Assembly (NCBI GenBank): GCA_963745205.1
Contig: CAVUWX010000010.1
Location: forward strand, 24,936 to 88,935
Source: Hyphomicrobium_A sp963745205
GTDB taxonomy: Bacteria; Pseudomonadota; Alphaproteobacteria; Rhizobiales; Hyphomicrobiaceae
Direction: 5' to 3'
DNA length: 64,000 bases
Numbering within the stretch: the first letter of the stretch is position 1; each line of letters opens with the position of its first letter. The notes under the pieces are model-generated. The model was not told the origin of the DNA and did no database searches. It was given only the letters and a program-made list of their open reading frames with translations. Position numbers and translations under genes: made by a program. Of this stretch, positions 45,082-54,773 are shown one piece after another.

Positions 45082-48000
45082 TCATTGTATGCGTGCCAGA
45101 GCGTCCTCCGGCACATAACCGAGCTTCTCTCCGTCACGCGCAATGAGGGCCCAGCCCTGTGATGGCTCCACGACGCGTACCAAAGTGCCAACGGTGAGCG
45201 TTCGCTCGCCCTCCGTGCCGGATGGCTGCTCGCGCACGCGCTCTGCTCGGATGAGCACATGCGTTGGTGTCTTAGGAATGTCGGCGTGGCCAATCGCGGA
45301 GGTCTCGGCGTTGGTGACGGCGGCAACCCGCTCACCCAAGGGAAAGTCGTCGGCAATGGTGTTGTGCGGCTGCTGGCGCTCTCCGAATACACGCTGGCTG
45401 ATCTTGGGCACCTGGTCATAGACATAGGCTGCGAGCTTGGAGAGGGTAACCTCTTCGTTTCCGCCGCCTTCAGGTTTGGTCAGCTCCTCGAGGATCGTGT
45501 AGGTCAGCAGACCATGGTCCTGATAGCCCTCAAAGGCTGAACTACTCGCTGCCGTGATCACGCTGCGGCCCGTTGCATGCTGCAGTCGGTCAATTGCCGT
45601 TTCCTGCTCGGTGTGCACCACGGGCCGCTGCGCTCTCGCAGGTGTCGAGGATGAGTATGCTCTTCTGCGCCGGGATCTTGGCCAGCCATTTCTGCAGCAT
45701 GTCCTGGCTGACGCCGCTATTCATGACCGATTGCGCTCTCGGAAGGCTGAAAGTCCTGGGGCAGGAAGTAGTAGGTACCGGCAATGCTGCGGCCATGACC
45801 AGCCACATAGAGCACGAAGACGTCCGACGGCTTGACCTCGGACTGCAGGCCGTCGATCGCCGCCTCGATACCTTTGGCGGTGGCATCCTTGTCCAGAAGA
45901 GGGACCACCTTGGGCTCGCCGTAGAGGCCGCGCGCCACAGCCTTCAAGGTGTCGCCCACGGTTTGAGCATCGTTGGCCGCGTACTTTAAGTGCCACTCTG
46001 ATTTGGCGTAGTCGCTGACCCCCACGGCCACCACGTACATGTGCGGTCGCTCTTCGGTCGTCACCCCGAACTTGTCGATCTCGATGCCGATAGGGCTCGG
46101 TGGCGAGTAGCCCCGCGCCATTGTAGGCAGTGATCTCAATGAGGTTCTTTTTCGTTGGATCAAGACGCAACGTTTGCGTCACGATCCGATAGCCGCCTCG
46201 CGTCGTGGGCGCCTGTGGCTCGGACGCGCTAAGCTCGCCTTGCGTCACGCCATTGACACGCCAGACGACCTTCTCGCCAATGCCGCCGCCGGTATCCGTA
46301 AGCCGGACCGTAACCTTGGCAGTATCGTTGATCAGCTCCGTCTTACGCTCGGGCAGCTGCTCGATCTGCGGCGCTGACCCAGAATCGAGGATCTTCTCCA
46401 GATTGAGCTTCGATGCTGCGTCCGCGTACTTGCCTTCCGGATCACCCTTCAAGAGCTGCTCAACGAGATCGAGGCGATAGAGGTGGTCGTAGAACTGGAG
46501 CACCGAATAGTTTTCAAGGCCGCGCAACAACGCTCAGGGCCTGCGATCCTCCGGGCGAAGCCACGAAAAAGCCCTCCGGCGTAATCGCCAGCCACTCACC
46601 ATCTCGCTCTCCGATCATGCTGGCCAGCAGCTCACCTGTTTGGACGCTCCACATCTTCACCGTCGTGTCCAAGCTGCCCGACAGCACGCGGGTGCCGTCG
46701 GGCGAGAACGCAACCGAGGTGACCCGTCCGCGTGCCCCTCGAAGGTGCGCAGCAGCGCGCCCGTGGCCGCGTCCCACAGCTTCAGTGTGTTGTCGCGCTG
46801 CCCGACAGCACGCGGGCCCCATCGGGCGAGAACGCAACCGAGTTGACCACGTCCGTGTGCCCTTCGAAGGTGCGCAGCAGCGCGCCCGTGGCCGCGTCCC
46901 ACAGCTTCACCGTCTTGTCATCGCTGCCCGACAGCACGCGGGCCCCATCGGGCGAGAACGCAACCGAGCTGACCTGCGTCCGCGTGCCCCTCGAAGGTGC
47001 GCAGCAGCGCGCCCGTGGCCGCGTCCCACAGCTTCACCGTCTTGTCCTCGCTGCCCGACAGCACGCGGGCCCCGTCGGGCGAGAACGCAACCGAACTGAC
47101 CGAGTCCGCGTGCCCCTCGAAGGTGCGCAGCAGCGCGCCCGTGGCCGCATCCCACAGCTTCAGCGTCTTGTCCACGCTGCCCGAGAGCACGCGGGCGCCG
47201 TCGGGCGAGAACGCCACCGAGCTGACCCGCCCGCGTGCCCCTCGAAGGTGCGCAGCAGCGCGCCCGTGGCCGCGTCCCACAGCTTCAGCGTCTTGTCGCC
47301 GCTGCCCGACAGCACGCGGGTGCCGTCGGGCGAGAACGCAACCGAGGTGACCACGTCCGTGTGCCCCTCGAAGGTGCGCAGCAGCGCGCCCGTGGCCGCG
47401 TCCCACAGCTTCAGCGTCTTGTCATCGCTGCCCGACAGCACGCGGGTGCCGTCGGGCGAGAACGCGACCGAGTGACCAGCTCCGAGTGCCCCTCGAAGGT
47501 GCGCAGCAGCGCACCCGTGGCCGCGTCCCACAGCTTCACCGTCTTGTCCCGCTGCCCGACAGCACGCGGGCGCCGTCGGGCGAGAACGCAACCGAGGCGA
47601 CCGTTTCCGTGTGCCCCTCGAAGGTGCGCAGCAGCTGCGCCCGTGGCCGCATCCCACAGCTTCAGCGTCTTGTCCCCGCTGCCCGACAGCACGCGGGCGC
47701 CGTCGGGCGAGAACGCAACCGAGCTGACCACGTCCGAGTGCCCCTCGAAGGTGCGCAGCAGCGCGCCCGTGGCCGCGTCCCACAGCTTCAGCGTCTTGTC
47801 GTCGCTGCCCGACAGCACCCGGGTGCCGTCGGGCGAGAACGCGACCGAGCTGACCGTAGCCGTGTGCCCCTCGAAGGTGCGCAGCAGCGCGCCCGTGGCC
47901 GCATCCCACAGCTTCAGCGTCTTGTCCGCGCTGCCCGACAGCACGCGGGTCGCCGTCGGGCGAGAACGCGACCGAGCTGACTGCTCCGCGTGCCCCTCGA

Positions 48001-48821
48001 AGGTGCGCAGCAGCTGCGCCCGTGGCCGCATCCCACAGCTTCAGCGTCGTTGTCATCGCTGCCCGACAGCACGCGGCTGCCGTCGGGCGAGAACGCGACC
48101 GAGGTGACCAGTCCGCAGTGCCCCTGGAAGGTGCGCAGCAGCTGCGCCCGTGGCCGCGTCCCACAGCTTCAGCGTCTTGTCCTCGCTGCCCGACAGCACC
48201 GGGTACCGTCGGGCGAGAACGCAACTGAGGTGACGTAGCCCGTGTGCCCCTCGAAGGTGCGCAGCAGCGCGCCCGTGGCCGCATCCCACAGCTTCACCGT
48301 CTTGTCATCGCTGCCCGACAGCACGCGGGCCCCATCGGGCGAGAACGCAACCGAGGTGACGAAGCTCGAGTGGGCAATTTGGGGAACGATCTCGATCTTC
48401 GGCTTCACTTCTGTCCGCGATAATTCAGCAGTATTAGGTGCCACCGTTGCCGCTAGTGGCGCTGCCCCTTGTGATGGCTGGACAGTCTGCTTCGCTTCTG
48501 ACGGGGTGGTCAGCTCTTGCTCAGGTTGGGTCGCAGGCTCCAGCACTGCTGGCGGTTTGCCGGGGCGTTGTTCTGTTTGCTCCGCGGCATTCGGTTCGGG
48601 TGGTGCGCTGGTCTTTTGCTCGGTTGGCTGAGCGGGTGCAGCCTTCTGCTCATTCGCCTTAGGGCGCCTCTTTAGATGTGGCTTCCGCGCGGCCTCGGCT
48701 TCTCCATAGCTCTGCCAGGGGGGCCACCTGTCTTGCGCCGGGGCGCGGCGCTGCCCGCCCCGACCAATAGCGAAGCGATGATCAGAGATGGAATACAACT
48801 CGCTAGACGGCCCCCGTGCAC
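45082..48821 (-). pseudogene. WD40-caspase-SH3 protein, multiply frameshifted
   Basis: Read across frames this is one ~1,240-residue secreted protein. GTG start at 48821 with AAGGAGG; signal peptide CIPSLIIASLLVGAGSAA; Pro/Gln/Glu-rich linker; 14 WD40 repeats (48.37-46.65 kb); Ig-like linker (AKVTVRLTDTGGGIGEKVVW); caspase-like C14 domain with MYVVAVGVSDYAKSEWHLKY, the catalytic His in LYVAGHGRS (~45.80 kb) and Cys in ILILDTCESAA (~45.64 kb); C-terminal bacterial SH3 (GEKLGYVPEDALARI). Three frame changes in the caspase part each equal one extra base; more lie in the WD40 part. Either assembly errors or a decaying gene. The upstream partner of the trypsin-like gene. Confidence 0.75.
46650..48370 (-). 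repeat. Array of 14 near-identical WD40-encoding units
   Basis: A ~126-base (42-residue) unit coding for LSGSDDKTLKLWDAATGALL, RTFEGH and SVAFSPDGTRV repeats 14 times, enough for two seven-bladed propellers. Units are almost identical at DNA level, which implies recent amplification or homogenisation. Three units share the same one-base insertion (CAGCTGCGCC, near 47633, 48012 and 48138). Confidence 0.85.
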
Positions 48822-49074
48822 GCTTCCCTCCTTCGCCACTGTCCGCCGATCGGCTAGTGGCAATCGTCGGAATGGCCACAATAGCAAGGGCGTGCGACTT
48901 GGTCACGGCATGTCCGCTCCGGCCTTTCGCAATCGGATGATTGCAGTCGTTGCTAAGAAATTAGGCGGGCCTCCACTCCGGCAATCAGGTGGCATTGTTG
49001 GCTGACTATTGTCACGGCCTTGTAGTTCGGATAGGAACGCCACTCTTTTGCTACGAACGGAAGGGAGACGTGTC

Positions 49075-49382
49075 ATGGCCAGGATGAAGGCACGCAGCTT
49101 CGACGACATGGTCAGCTTTTGAGGTCTCAAGCAAGCGGCGCAAATCCTTCGCCTCGGAAACAAGCGTCAAGCGCGGAGACAGGGTCGTCCACGGCGATGT
49201 CGAGCTGCACGAGAAGCTGGGGCGCAACGACCTGTGTCCGTGCGGTCCCGGGCAGCGGTTTCAAGCGCTGCTGCATGAGCAGCGGCCGCTATGACGGCAC
49301 GCTTCGTAACCACTACTTTCAGACCCAAAGACTGACGACCGATCCACGGCGCGATCCGCTCTATGGCCGGGTTCGTTCATGA
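49075..49382 (+). pseudogene. SEC-C zinc-motif protein, two frameshifts
   Basis: Joined across frames: MARMKARSFDDMVSF, EVSSKRRKSFASETSVKRGD, HGDVELHEKLGRNDLCPCG, then GSGFKRCCMSSGRYDG. The CPCG...KRCC pattern is the SEC-C zinc motif found at the end of SecA and in small stand-alone proteins. The breaks fall at TTTT (49117-49120) and at CCC (~49227), each one base too long, a pattern expected of homopolymer errors. ~100 residues if repaired. Confidence 0.6.
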
Positions 49383-49396
49383 TCGCCTCGTGTGCC

Positions 49397-49588
49397 TCAA
49401 GCGCTCAACGGCTCCAAGATTATCTCATCGTCGTTCGCAGGCTTGTTCACCCGAGTTGAGATCGGCCAAATCTTCATCGGCGCGGCGGGAAAGGGAACAA
49501 GCAAGTCGCGCGGGTCCGGGTCGAGCGTACTCAGCCATCGGTCGTAGGACTCGGCAGGGATGATTACCGGCATCCGATCATGAATCGA
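49397..49588 (-). pseudogene. SRAP (YedK/HMCES-like) C-terminal fragment
   Basis: The minus strand reads HDRMPVIIPAESYDRWLSTL, then LLVPFPAAPMKIWPISTRVN and KPANDDEIILEPLSA to a stop at 49397. HDRMPVI, VSTRVN-type and EPL segments are typical of the end of SOS-associated SRAP peptidases, which crosslink abasic sites. The catalytic N-terminal half (MCGR) is absent, so this is a truncated remnant. Confidence 0.6.
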
Positions 49589-50216
49589 CTACTAGAAAGC
49601 TGAGCTAATTCGATCGGTTATCGAGCTCAAAGACACTAAGACACTCTACTAAATAGTAAAACTGGAAATAGTATAGGAAATACCCTGGCGGGCGCCCTTT
49701 TACCCTCCTGCGCCGTCATAGAAGTCTCAGACTGCAATTTCAGCGTCTTTAATGTCTTCCTGTCTTTTGGGGAATAGATACGCGCTGTGACGCCTAACCG
49801 AGAGCCAAGTGGCCCACCTAATTGCTCACACATGTGGAGGCGGCCGAACTCTCAATCTGAGCTATTGCTGGATTTTTGAACTTTCCCGATCTAGGCCCTT
49901 CTCGACTGTGCTCACCGATGCTCAGTCCTCTCCCGCGCCTTTCAGACCGTTTTGCTCCGGCGCCTCGTCCCCCTCGGCAATCCTCCCGATAAGCGCAACG
50001 CCGTTGGCGAGGTTCTCGGGCGCCTCGCCACCCTCATGGAGAACGTTTCATGGAACTATATCGCGCCCAATCGCAATTCACCGACTTTCCGATGTTCCCA
50101 GCATGGCGCTAGATGGCGTGACTTCAATCGCGGGAATTTTTGGCCGAGGTGTTGACAACCTTGTACGACTACAGGCGTTGATCTTAACGATTGCCGAACT
50201 CTGAGTTTTCCCGTGG

Positions 50217-50522
50217 GCGCGTTTCCAAAGCGGCCGACGGCGGAAGCCCTTATCTTTAACCTTTGTCATCACCGCGCGGTGATGACAAAAGAGAGCGTTT
50301 TGGAACTAGACCTTTTGCATGCAGACTATCCATGATTCCATATCGCGTGAGAATTGAACGTGATCGCGGCTGGACGCTTCGTCGCGATTCATACGCGGAT
50401 CGCGTAAACCACTGGAACTGCTCATGTTAACCCGTGCTCGGCTCGTGACCGTATTTGTCCATCAACCCAAAACAGCATCGGAGAGCTTTCCCGACTGTGC
50501 GCGTTTCCAAAGCGGCCGACGG
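50217..50522. repeat. 24-base exact direct repeat pair
   Basis: The block starting GCGCGTTTCCAAAGCGGCCG occurs at 50217-50240 and 50499-50522. A second diverged pair starting ATGTTAACCCGT lies at 50424-50456 and 50538-50569. The second family also resembles 37066-37120. Confidence 0.75.
50262..50289. promoter_or_regulatory. 28-base perfect palindrome
   Basis: TTTGTCATCACCGC is followed directly by its exact reverse complement GCGGTGATGACAAA, with no loop. Such a site suits a symmetric protein dimer or tetramer. No gene starts within ~800 bases to the right, so its target is unclear. Confidence 0.6.
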
Positions 50523-50763
50523 TTAAGGTCAGTGCTTATGTTAACCCGTCCTCGGCTCGGGACAGTATTCGCACGCGCTGTTTCTCTGAGCACATGATGG
50601 CGTTTATGTCTTCGGGCGGGCTCCGGTTTTTCTCCGTCGCGCAACGTCAGTAAGCGAACAGACTGGCGCCTTGCAGGCTCTCAGTGGAGCGACGGGGGGA
50701 GGCGTAGAGCCGGGTAGATTTGGCAATTGATGAGCCCTAGGGTGCGGCGACCGCTATTGACTA

Positions 50764-50932
50764 GAGCGTGTTGCAAAACGATTTTGGGAGCCGGACCCGA
50801 TAACTCTGTCGGAACCGGATTCCTGCGCGAGTCCACGGCCAAACTCGATTCCTCGACGCCTCCTTGCGTGGGGACAAGATTTTATCCGTGCACACGATGA
50901 TCTGAGTACAGATCGAGTTTTGCAACACGTTC
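50764..50932. mobile_element. MITE-like element, 169 bp
   Basis: Terminal inverted repeats GAGCGTGTTGCAAAAC (50764-50779) and GTTTTGCAACACGTTC (50917-50932) match at 15 of 16 positions. A perfect 5-base target duplication GACTA flanks the element (50759-50763 and 50933-50937). There is no transposase gene inside, so it would need one in trans. Confidence 0.75.
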
Positions 50933-51089
50933 GACTATTGAGCAGCCATTCGAAGCGCGATAACTGCAACCCGCGAAGGCTGGCGGCAGACTGCGGACGC
51001 TCCGCGCGGCAGGCCAGCTTCGACGGAGAAGATTGTGCTATCAGGCGCATGAAGACATTTACACATCCACTTAAGCAACGAGCCCGACA

Positions 51090-52277
51090 ATGCGGCCAAT
51101 TTCAATCATCAAAAGACGAGACGCCTTTACGTGGAGCGAGAGTCCCTACGAAGCTATTTGGGATAATCTAAGAGTCCTCCAACAACCCTCCGCTATGACC
51201 GCCGTTCTCACCGGTGAAACCGGGGCGCGAGTTGCGGAAAGCATATTTGATTCTGAAGCGGCGGAGCGAAAGGCCCAAGAAATATCCTACCTTATAATTC
51301 AAGCGGAAGAATACTTCCGTGCTGCCGATGTCGTTACGCTCGCTACAAAACCACTTCCCTTGTATTACGGCATGCTGACACTGGCCAAGGCATTAATCCT
51401 CGCGTGGGATCGAGACGCATCACTGCTCGATATCAAATACCACGGACTCGACACTCGCCCGCGTTCCAATGATCTGAAGCTATACCGAGAGACGCCTGAA
51501 AAGTGGCGTTTGGGTGACGAGTATGCGTGCGTGAATGAAGGCATTTTTCGACGCCTGGCTAACGTTGTCCAAGGTGTCGAGTTGGAGAAAGGCTCTGTAC
51601 TTAGGTTGGATCAAATCATTCGCACAGACGCCGAAATTGCCGTGGCGTACAACAGGATTAACAAGTTCTCGTCGCTTACGTTTCCACTCTACCACCTTAG
51701 CGTGACAGACACGCCTTATCGCATTACGATATGTCCTAGTACAAAAGATAGGCAAGAATTTATCCAGCTATTCGATTTCATGTCACGGGATTTTGAGGTT
51801 GCAGACGACCTTTACCACCACCAGGCATTAATCGTTCGGAGTGCTCCGCATGTCCAGGCTTGGCCAGAATACTTGGGTATTCAAAAGCCTTCCGCTGGCG
51901 GGCGGTTCCTTGTTGGGCCAACGCTTCAAAAGAGTAATGGGAAGCCACCTAGATTTCTAACCCGTGAAGTTGGCGATTTTGCTGCGGTATTTATTCTTTC
52001 TGACCTGGTACGATATCGACCGGAGTTTTGGATCGAGGTGGTGCGTGGCGATAGAAGAGGCAATATAGGTCTGATAAGCTTGTTTCTAAGCGCTTGCCGC
52101 AGGAGGTTCCCACACTTCGTACTAAACGGACTCTACGGAGAGCACTTTGAATTTGGGGTGCAGGCGAGACTTCGGATGATGCCGTTTGTAGCCTCGTGTT
52201 GGCCCAATTCCTCGGTCAGTCTACGGCTCTTTTACGGCGTTTTGGCCGTCTGCGCACGGGTGCCTCGGTTTGCATGA
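51090..52277 (+). CDS. YaaC-like protein
   Basis: A 395-residue soluble protein. SYLIIQAEEYFRAADVVTLA, KPLPLYYGMLTLAKALILAW and KYHGLDTRPRSNDL match the pattern of the YaaC family (Bacillus YaaC), whose function is unknown. The helical N-terminal part recalls HEPN-type bundles, but I see no clear Rx4-6H motif. The C-terminus overlaps a convergent gene by 46 bases. Codon usage is less GC-biased than the backbone, as expected of acquired DNA. Confidence 0.65.
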   Translation: MRPISIIKRRDAFTWSESPYEAIWDNLRVLQQPSAMTAVLTGETGARVAESIFDSEAAERKAQEISYLIIQAEEYFRAADVVTLATKPLPLYYGMLTLAKALILAWDRDASLLDIKYHGLDTRPRSNDLKLYRETPEKWRLGDEYACVNEGIFRRLANVVQGVELEKGSVLRLDQIIRTDAEIAVAYNRINKFSSLTFPLYHLSVTDTPYRITICPSTKDRQEFIQLFDFMSRDFEVADDLYHHQALIVRSAPHVQAWPEYLGIQKPSAGGRFLVGPTLQKSNGKPPRFLTREVGDFAAVFILSDLVRYRPEFWIEVVRGDRRGNIGLISLFLSACRRRFPHFVLNGLYGEHFEFGVQARLRMMPFVASCWPNSSVSLRLFYGVLAVCARVPRFA

Positions 52278-52768
52278 ACTGTGAGAACTCTTCTCATTTT
52301 GTAGTCATCGCAGCGAGCGAGCGTCCGTTCTTGTTGCGCAACGACCTTTGCAAGAAGAGCCAGTCGTTGCTCAGCAAGACCGGCGCTTTCCGCAGCCGCA
52401 AGCACTCTACTCCAAGTCTTGAGGCGGCAGTCCCGGATGAACTTCATACGAGCCGCATGAGTGCTCCACTCTCTCTCTGGCAGAATGGACCAGGCAAAAT
52501 CATACCGAGCGGCAAGAAGTACGAAGTCAGCGTAGTCTCGTGGTGCGATGCGTGACTGGTATTTGTGTCGCTCTAAGATTATGGGGAGGATTACTGCGAG
52601 TTCCCCTTCTGTCAGCGGCTCGACCTGACCTAGCTCGGGCGGCGGTTCAAGCGCGGGTGGCTCGAACATTTGTGGAGTAGGTAACGTGCTCAGATCGGTG
52701 ATCCCAAGTCCGCGAGCCGCTTCGCGAAACTTGGGCCAGTCAATCTCGCAGAGCTTTTCTTCGCGCAC
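52232..52768 (-). CDS. Hypothetical protein
   Basis: A 178-residue protein, Pro-rich near residues 30-50 (PTPQMFEPPALEPPPELGQV) and helical afterwards (LPIILERHKYQSRIAPRDYA, WSILPEREWSTHAARMKFIR). No family is recognised. Convergent with the YaaC-like gene, overlapping its end. Confidence 0.5.
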   Translation of the reverse strand: MREEKLCEIDWPKFREAARGLGITDLSTLPTPQMFEPPALEPPPELGQVEPLTEGELAVILPIILERHKYQSRIAPRDYADFVLLAARYDFAWSILPEREWSTHAARMKFIRDCRLKTWSRVLAAAESAGLAEQRLALLAKVVAQQERTLARCDDYKMRRVLTVHANRGTRAQTAKTP

Positions 52769-52858
52769 TGAACACTCCGAGCCTATCTTGGTACGCCCAT
52801 GCTGCCGCTTTCGGCCGGTTCTTCCATAGACAGGATTCGCTCTACTCGCTTCACATGG

Positions 52859-53149
52859 CTAAGTTTGAGAGGATTTCGGAGAAAGCTCATTCGCAGGCTT
52901 CGTTACGAAAGGCTCATATCCGCCACGGATCACGACTCGGTATACGTGGCCCGTGGCCAAGTGTTGGAACAGCAACGGCCATTTACCGCCAGCGATGAAT
53001 ACAACGTCCGCAACGGGAGTCATTAGGTCTGTTCCAGGCGGCGAATACTTTTCACGGTAATTCCAAACCGCGACGGCCGCGTTATGTAGATCAACTACGG
53101 CCTCTATCTCACTTTCATCGATGGTGATTGCATGGTTTTTCGTTCCCAT
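52859..53149 (-). CDS. Hypothetical protein
   Basis: A 96-residue protein starting MGTKNHAITIDESEIEAVVD, mixed alpha/beta, with VVFIAGGKWPLLFQHLATGH as the most structured-looking part. No known domain. Followed upstream by a 267-base AT-rich spacer with several TTAA-containing motifs before the recombinase gene. Confidence 0.45.
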   Translation of the reverse strand: MGTKNHAITIDESEIEAVVDLHNAAVAVWNYREKYSPPGTDLMTPVADVVFIAGGKWPLLFQHLATGHVYRVVIRGGYEPFVTKPANELSPKSSQT

Positions 53150-53416
53150 TTTCGTCCCCCAATCCTTCTAAGCCAAAGCATTAACCATATTATTAAATGC
53201 GCATTACGCTTGTCTATTTCAAGCCAAAGCAACAAGCGCGTGGGCAGCAATTAATCTTTGTTAATTTGCGCGAGGTTTCGCTCTTTTCATTCCCGGCCGG
53301 GTTTCAACCATCCACCGTTTCTCGTTGACGCTCGCTTAACTCAAACTGCATAGGGCGCTCTAACGGCTTTACACGAAATGCTATAGTGCTGATCTGAAAA
53401 TGGAGAAAACCATTCT

Positions 53417-54151
53417 ATGGCACGATCTAAAACAGGTCCGACGCGAGTTTGGCTCTACGCTCGTTTCAGCACAGATGGTCAAAGCGAAGGCACAAGTTTG
53501 GAAGTTCAACGTTCCCAGCTCAAAGCGATTTGCGAAACAGAAGGACTAAAGCCAGCGGGCTTTGTCGTCGACAAGGCTACTTCTGGCGGCAAGCCGTTAG
53601 CGCAGCGCGAGAACGGCGGCAGGATGCTCGCGCGCCTCAGGAAGGGTGATGTGGTTATCGGGCTGAAGCTCGACAGGGTGTTTCGCAACGCGGCAGACTG
53701 CCTGACAACGGCCGCCGACCTGCATAAGCTCGGCGTTCGCCTGTTCCTGCACGATTTAGGAGGATGGATTTCTGGTACGCCGGAGGCCGAGTTCCGGCTG
53801 ACCATCTTTGCTGGCGTGGCTCAGTTCGAGCGTCGGCGCATTGCCACGCGCATTCGCGAGGCCAAAGCTTATTTGAGGACCATGCACCGCTTCGAGGGCG
53901 GCGATGTTCCCTTTGGCTATCGCAAAGTTGAGAGCGCAATCGGCGAACGCACCCGCCAGGATAGGCTTCTCTACTACATCGAGCCCGATCCAGAGATACA
54001 TTCCATCGCTGGCGAACTGTTGAGACGCGGCTATTCGAGCCGTCTCGCTCGCGGCGAGTTTGTCGCCCGCGGCTACAACGTCAGTCACGTCGCGATTGCG
54101 AAGCTGTTTAGGAAGCTGCGCGCCGGATGCGCGGCCAAGGCGTGCGGATGA
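53417..54151 (+). CDS. Serine recombinase (resolvase family)
   Basis: An intact 244-residue paralog of the recombinase at 42.7 kb. The resolvase domain has VWLYARFSTDGQSEGTSLEV with the catalytic Ser, VIGLKLDRVFRNAADCL and FAGVAQFERRRIATRIREAK. A short C-terminal recombinase part has GDVPFGYRKV and GYSSRLARGEFVARGYNVSH ending LFRKLRAG. AATGGAGAAAACC upstream supplies the ribosome-binding site. Its target may include the repeat block shared with 43.8 kb. Confidence 0.9.
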   Translation: MARSKTGPTRVWLYARFSTDGQSEGTSLEVQRSQLKAICETEGLKPAGFVVDKATSGGKPLAQRENGGRMLARLRKGDVVIGLKLDRVFRNAADCLTTAADLHKLGVRLFLHDLGGWISGTPEAEFRLTIFAGVAQFERRRIATRIREAKAYLRTMHRFEGGDVPFGYRKVESAIGERTRQDRLLYYIEPDPEIHSIAGELLRRGYSSRLARGEFVARGYNVSHVAIAKLFRKLRAGCAAKACG

Positions 54152-54451
54152 GGCGATTTTGAACAGTTTCCCGAAGGGTGCGCCGGGCAGTGGTGGTCGG
54201 TTCTGGATTGAGGCCGATGGGACCCCGGCCACCAGTGGGATACTGGCCAATCGCAGCGTGACCGCCTGTACGGAGCACCAGCGACATAATTATGCAATTC
54301 CTAATCTCTCCATCGCAGAAACTCTCTGTCTCCGCGCTGCGCGATTTAGAGCCGGGGCGATTGGCAAGGGCAGTAAGACACCGTGGCGATGACCGTGAAT
54401 GGCTCTGACCAGTAGGATCGATCACCAGGCTTCGCGTCTCGAGCGGCGCGC

Positions 54452-54665
54452 ATGCTTGGGCTCACGCCGCAACAGCGCCGGTTCGCGGACAATTTGCTGA
54501 AGGGCATGAACAATGAGCCGAGCGGCCGCGGCCGGTGGCCATAGCGATGCCAGCGCTTCGCCACGCGCGGCGGCGAGCAAAAACGCCAAGTCGGACAAGA
54601 TCGTCGCTTACCTTCAGTGGCGCGGAGCCGTGGAGCCAGCATACCAGATGCGCCGGTCGGCATGA
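54452..54665 (+). pseudogene. Phage terminase small-subunit remnant
   Basis: MLGLTPQQRRFADNLLKGMN is the typical start of Terminase_2 small subunits. After a one-base frame change near 54517 it continues AAAAGGHSDASASPRAAASK and NAKSDKIVAYLQWRGA to a stop at 54663. The rest of a normal terminase is absent. The 300 bases before it (54152-54451) hold only the recombinase-associated repeat block. Confidence 0.55.
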
Positions 54666-54773
54666 CCGAGCTGAAGTCTATCTTTCGATTATAATCTCGC
54701 TGGGACATTCAGGCGACACCAGAGTGTCCGAACCCGTCCTATTATATTGAGGGGCTAGTACGGGGGGTTAGGC

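Larger units (their letters stand above)
49589..51089. other. Gene-poor, repeat-rich gap
   Basis: About 1.5 kb with no supportable gene. It holds a 28-base perfect palindrome, a pair of 24-base direct repeats with a second repeat family, and a MITE-like element, each listed separately. AT content is higher than the backbone in the first part. Confidence 0.6.

Noticed and set aside
46413..48107. Several plus-strand open frames across the WD40 array
   Set aside because: They are repeats of the antisense of the WD40 unit; the minus strand gives the real domain.
46650..48370. CRISPR array
   Set aside because: The repeat unit is ~126 bases with no variable spacer; it encodes WD40 motifs.
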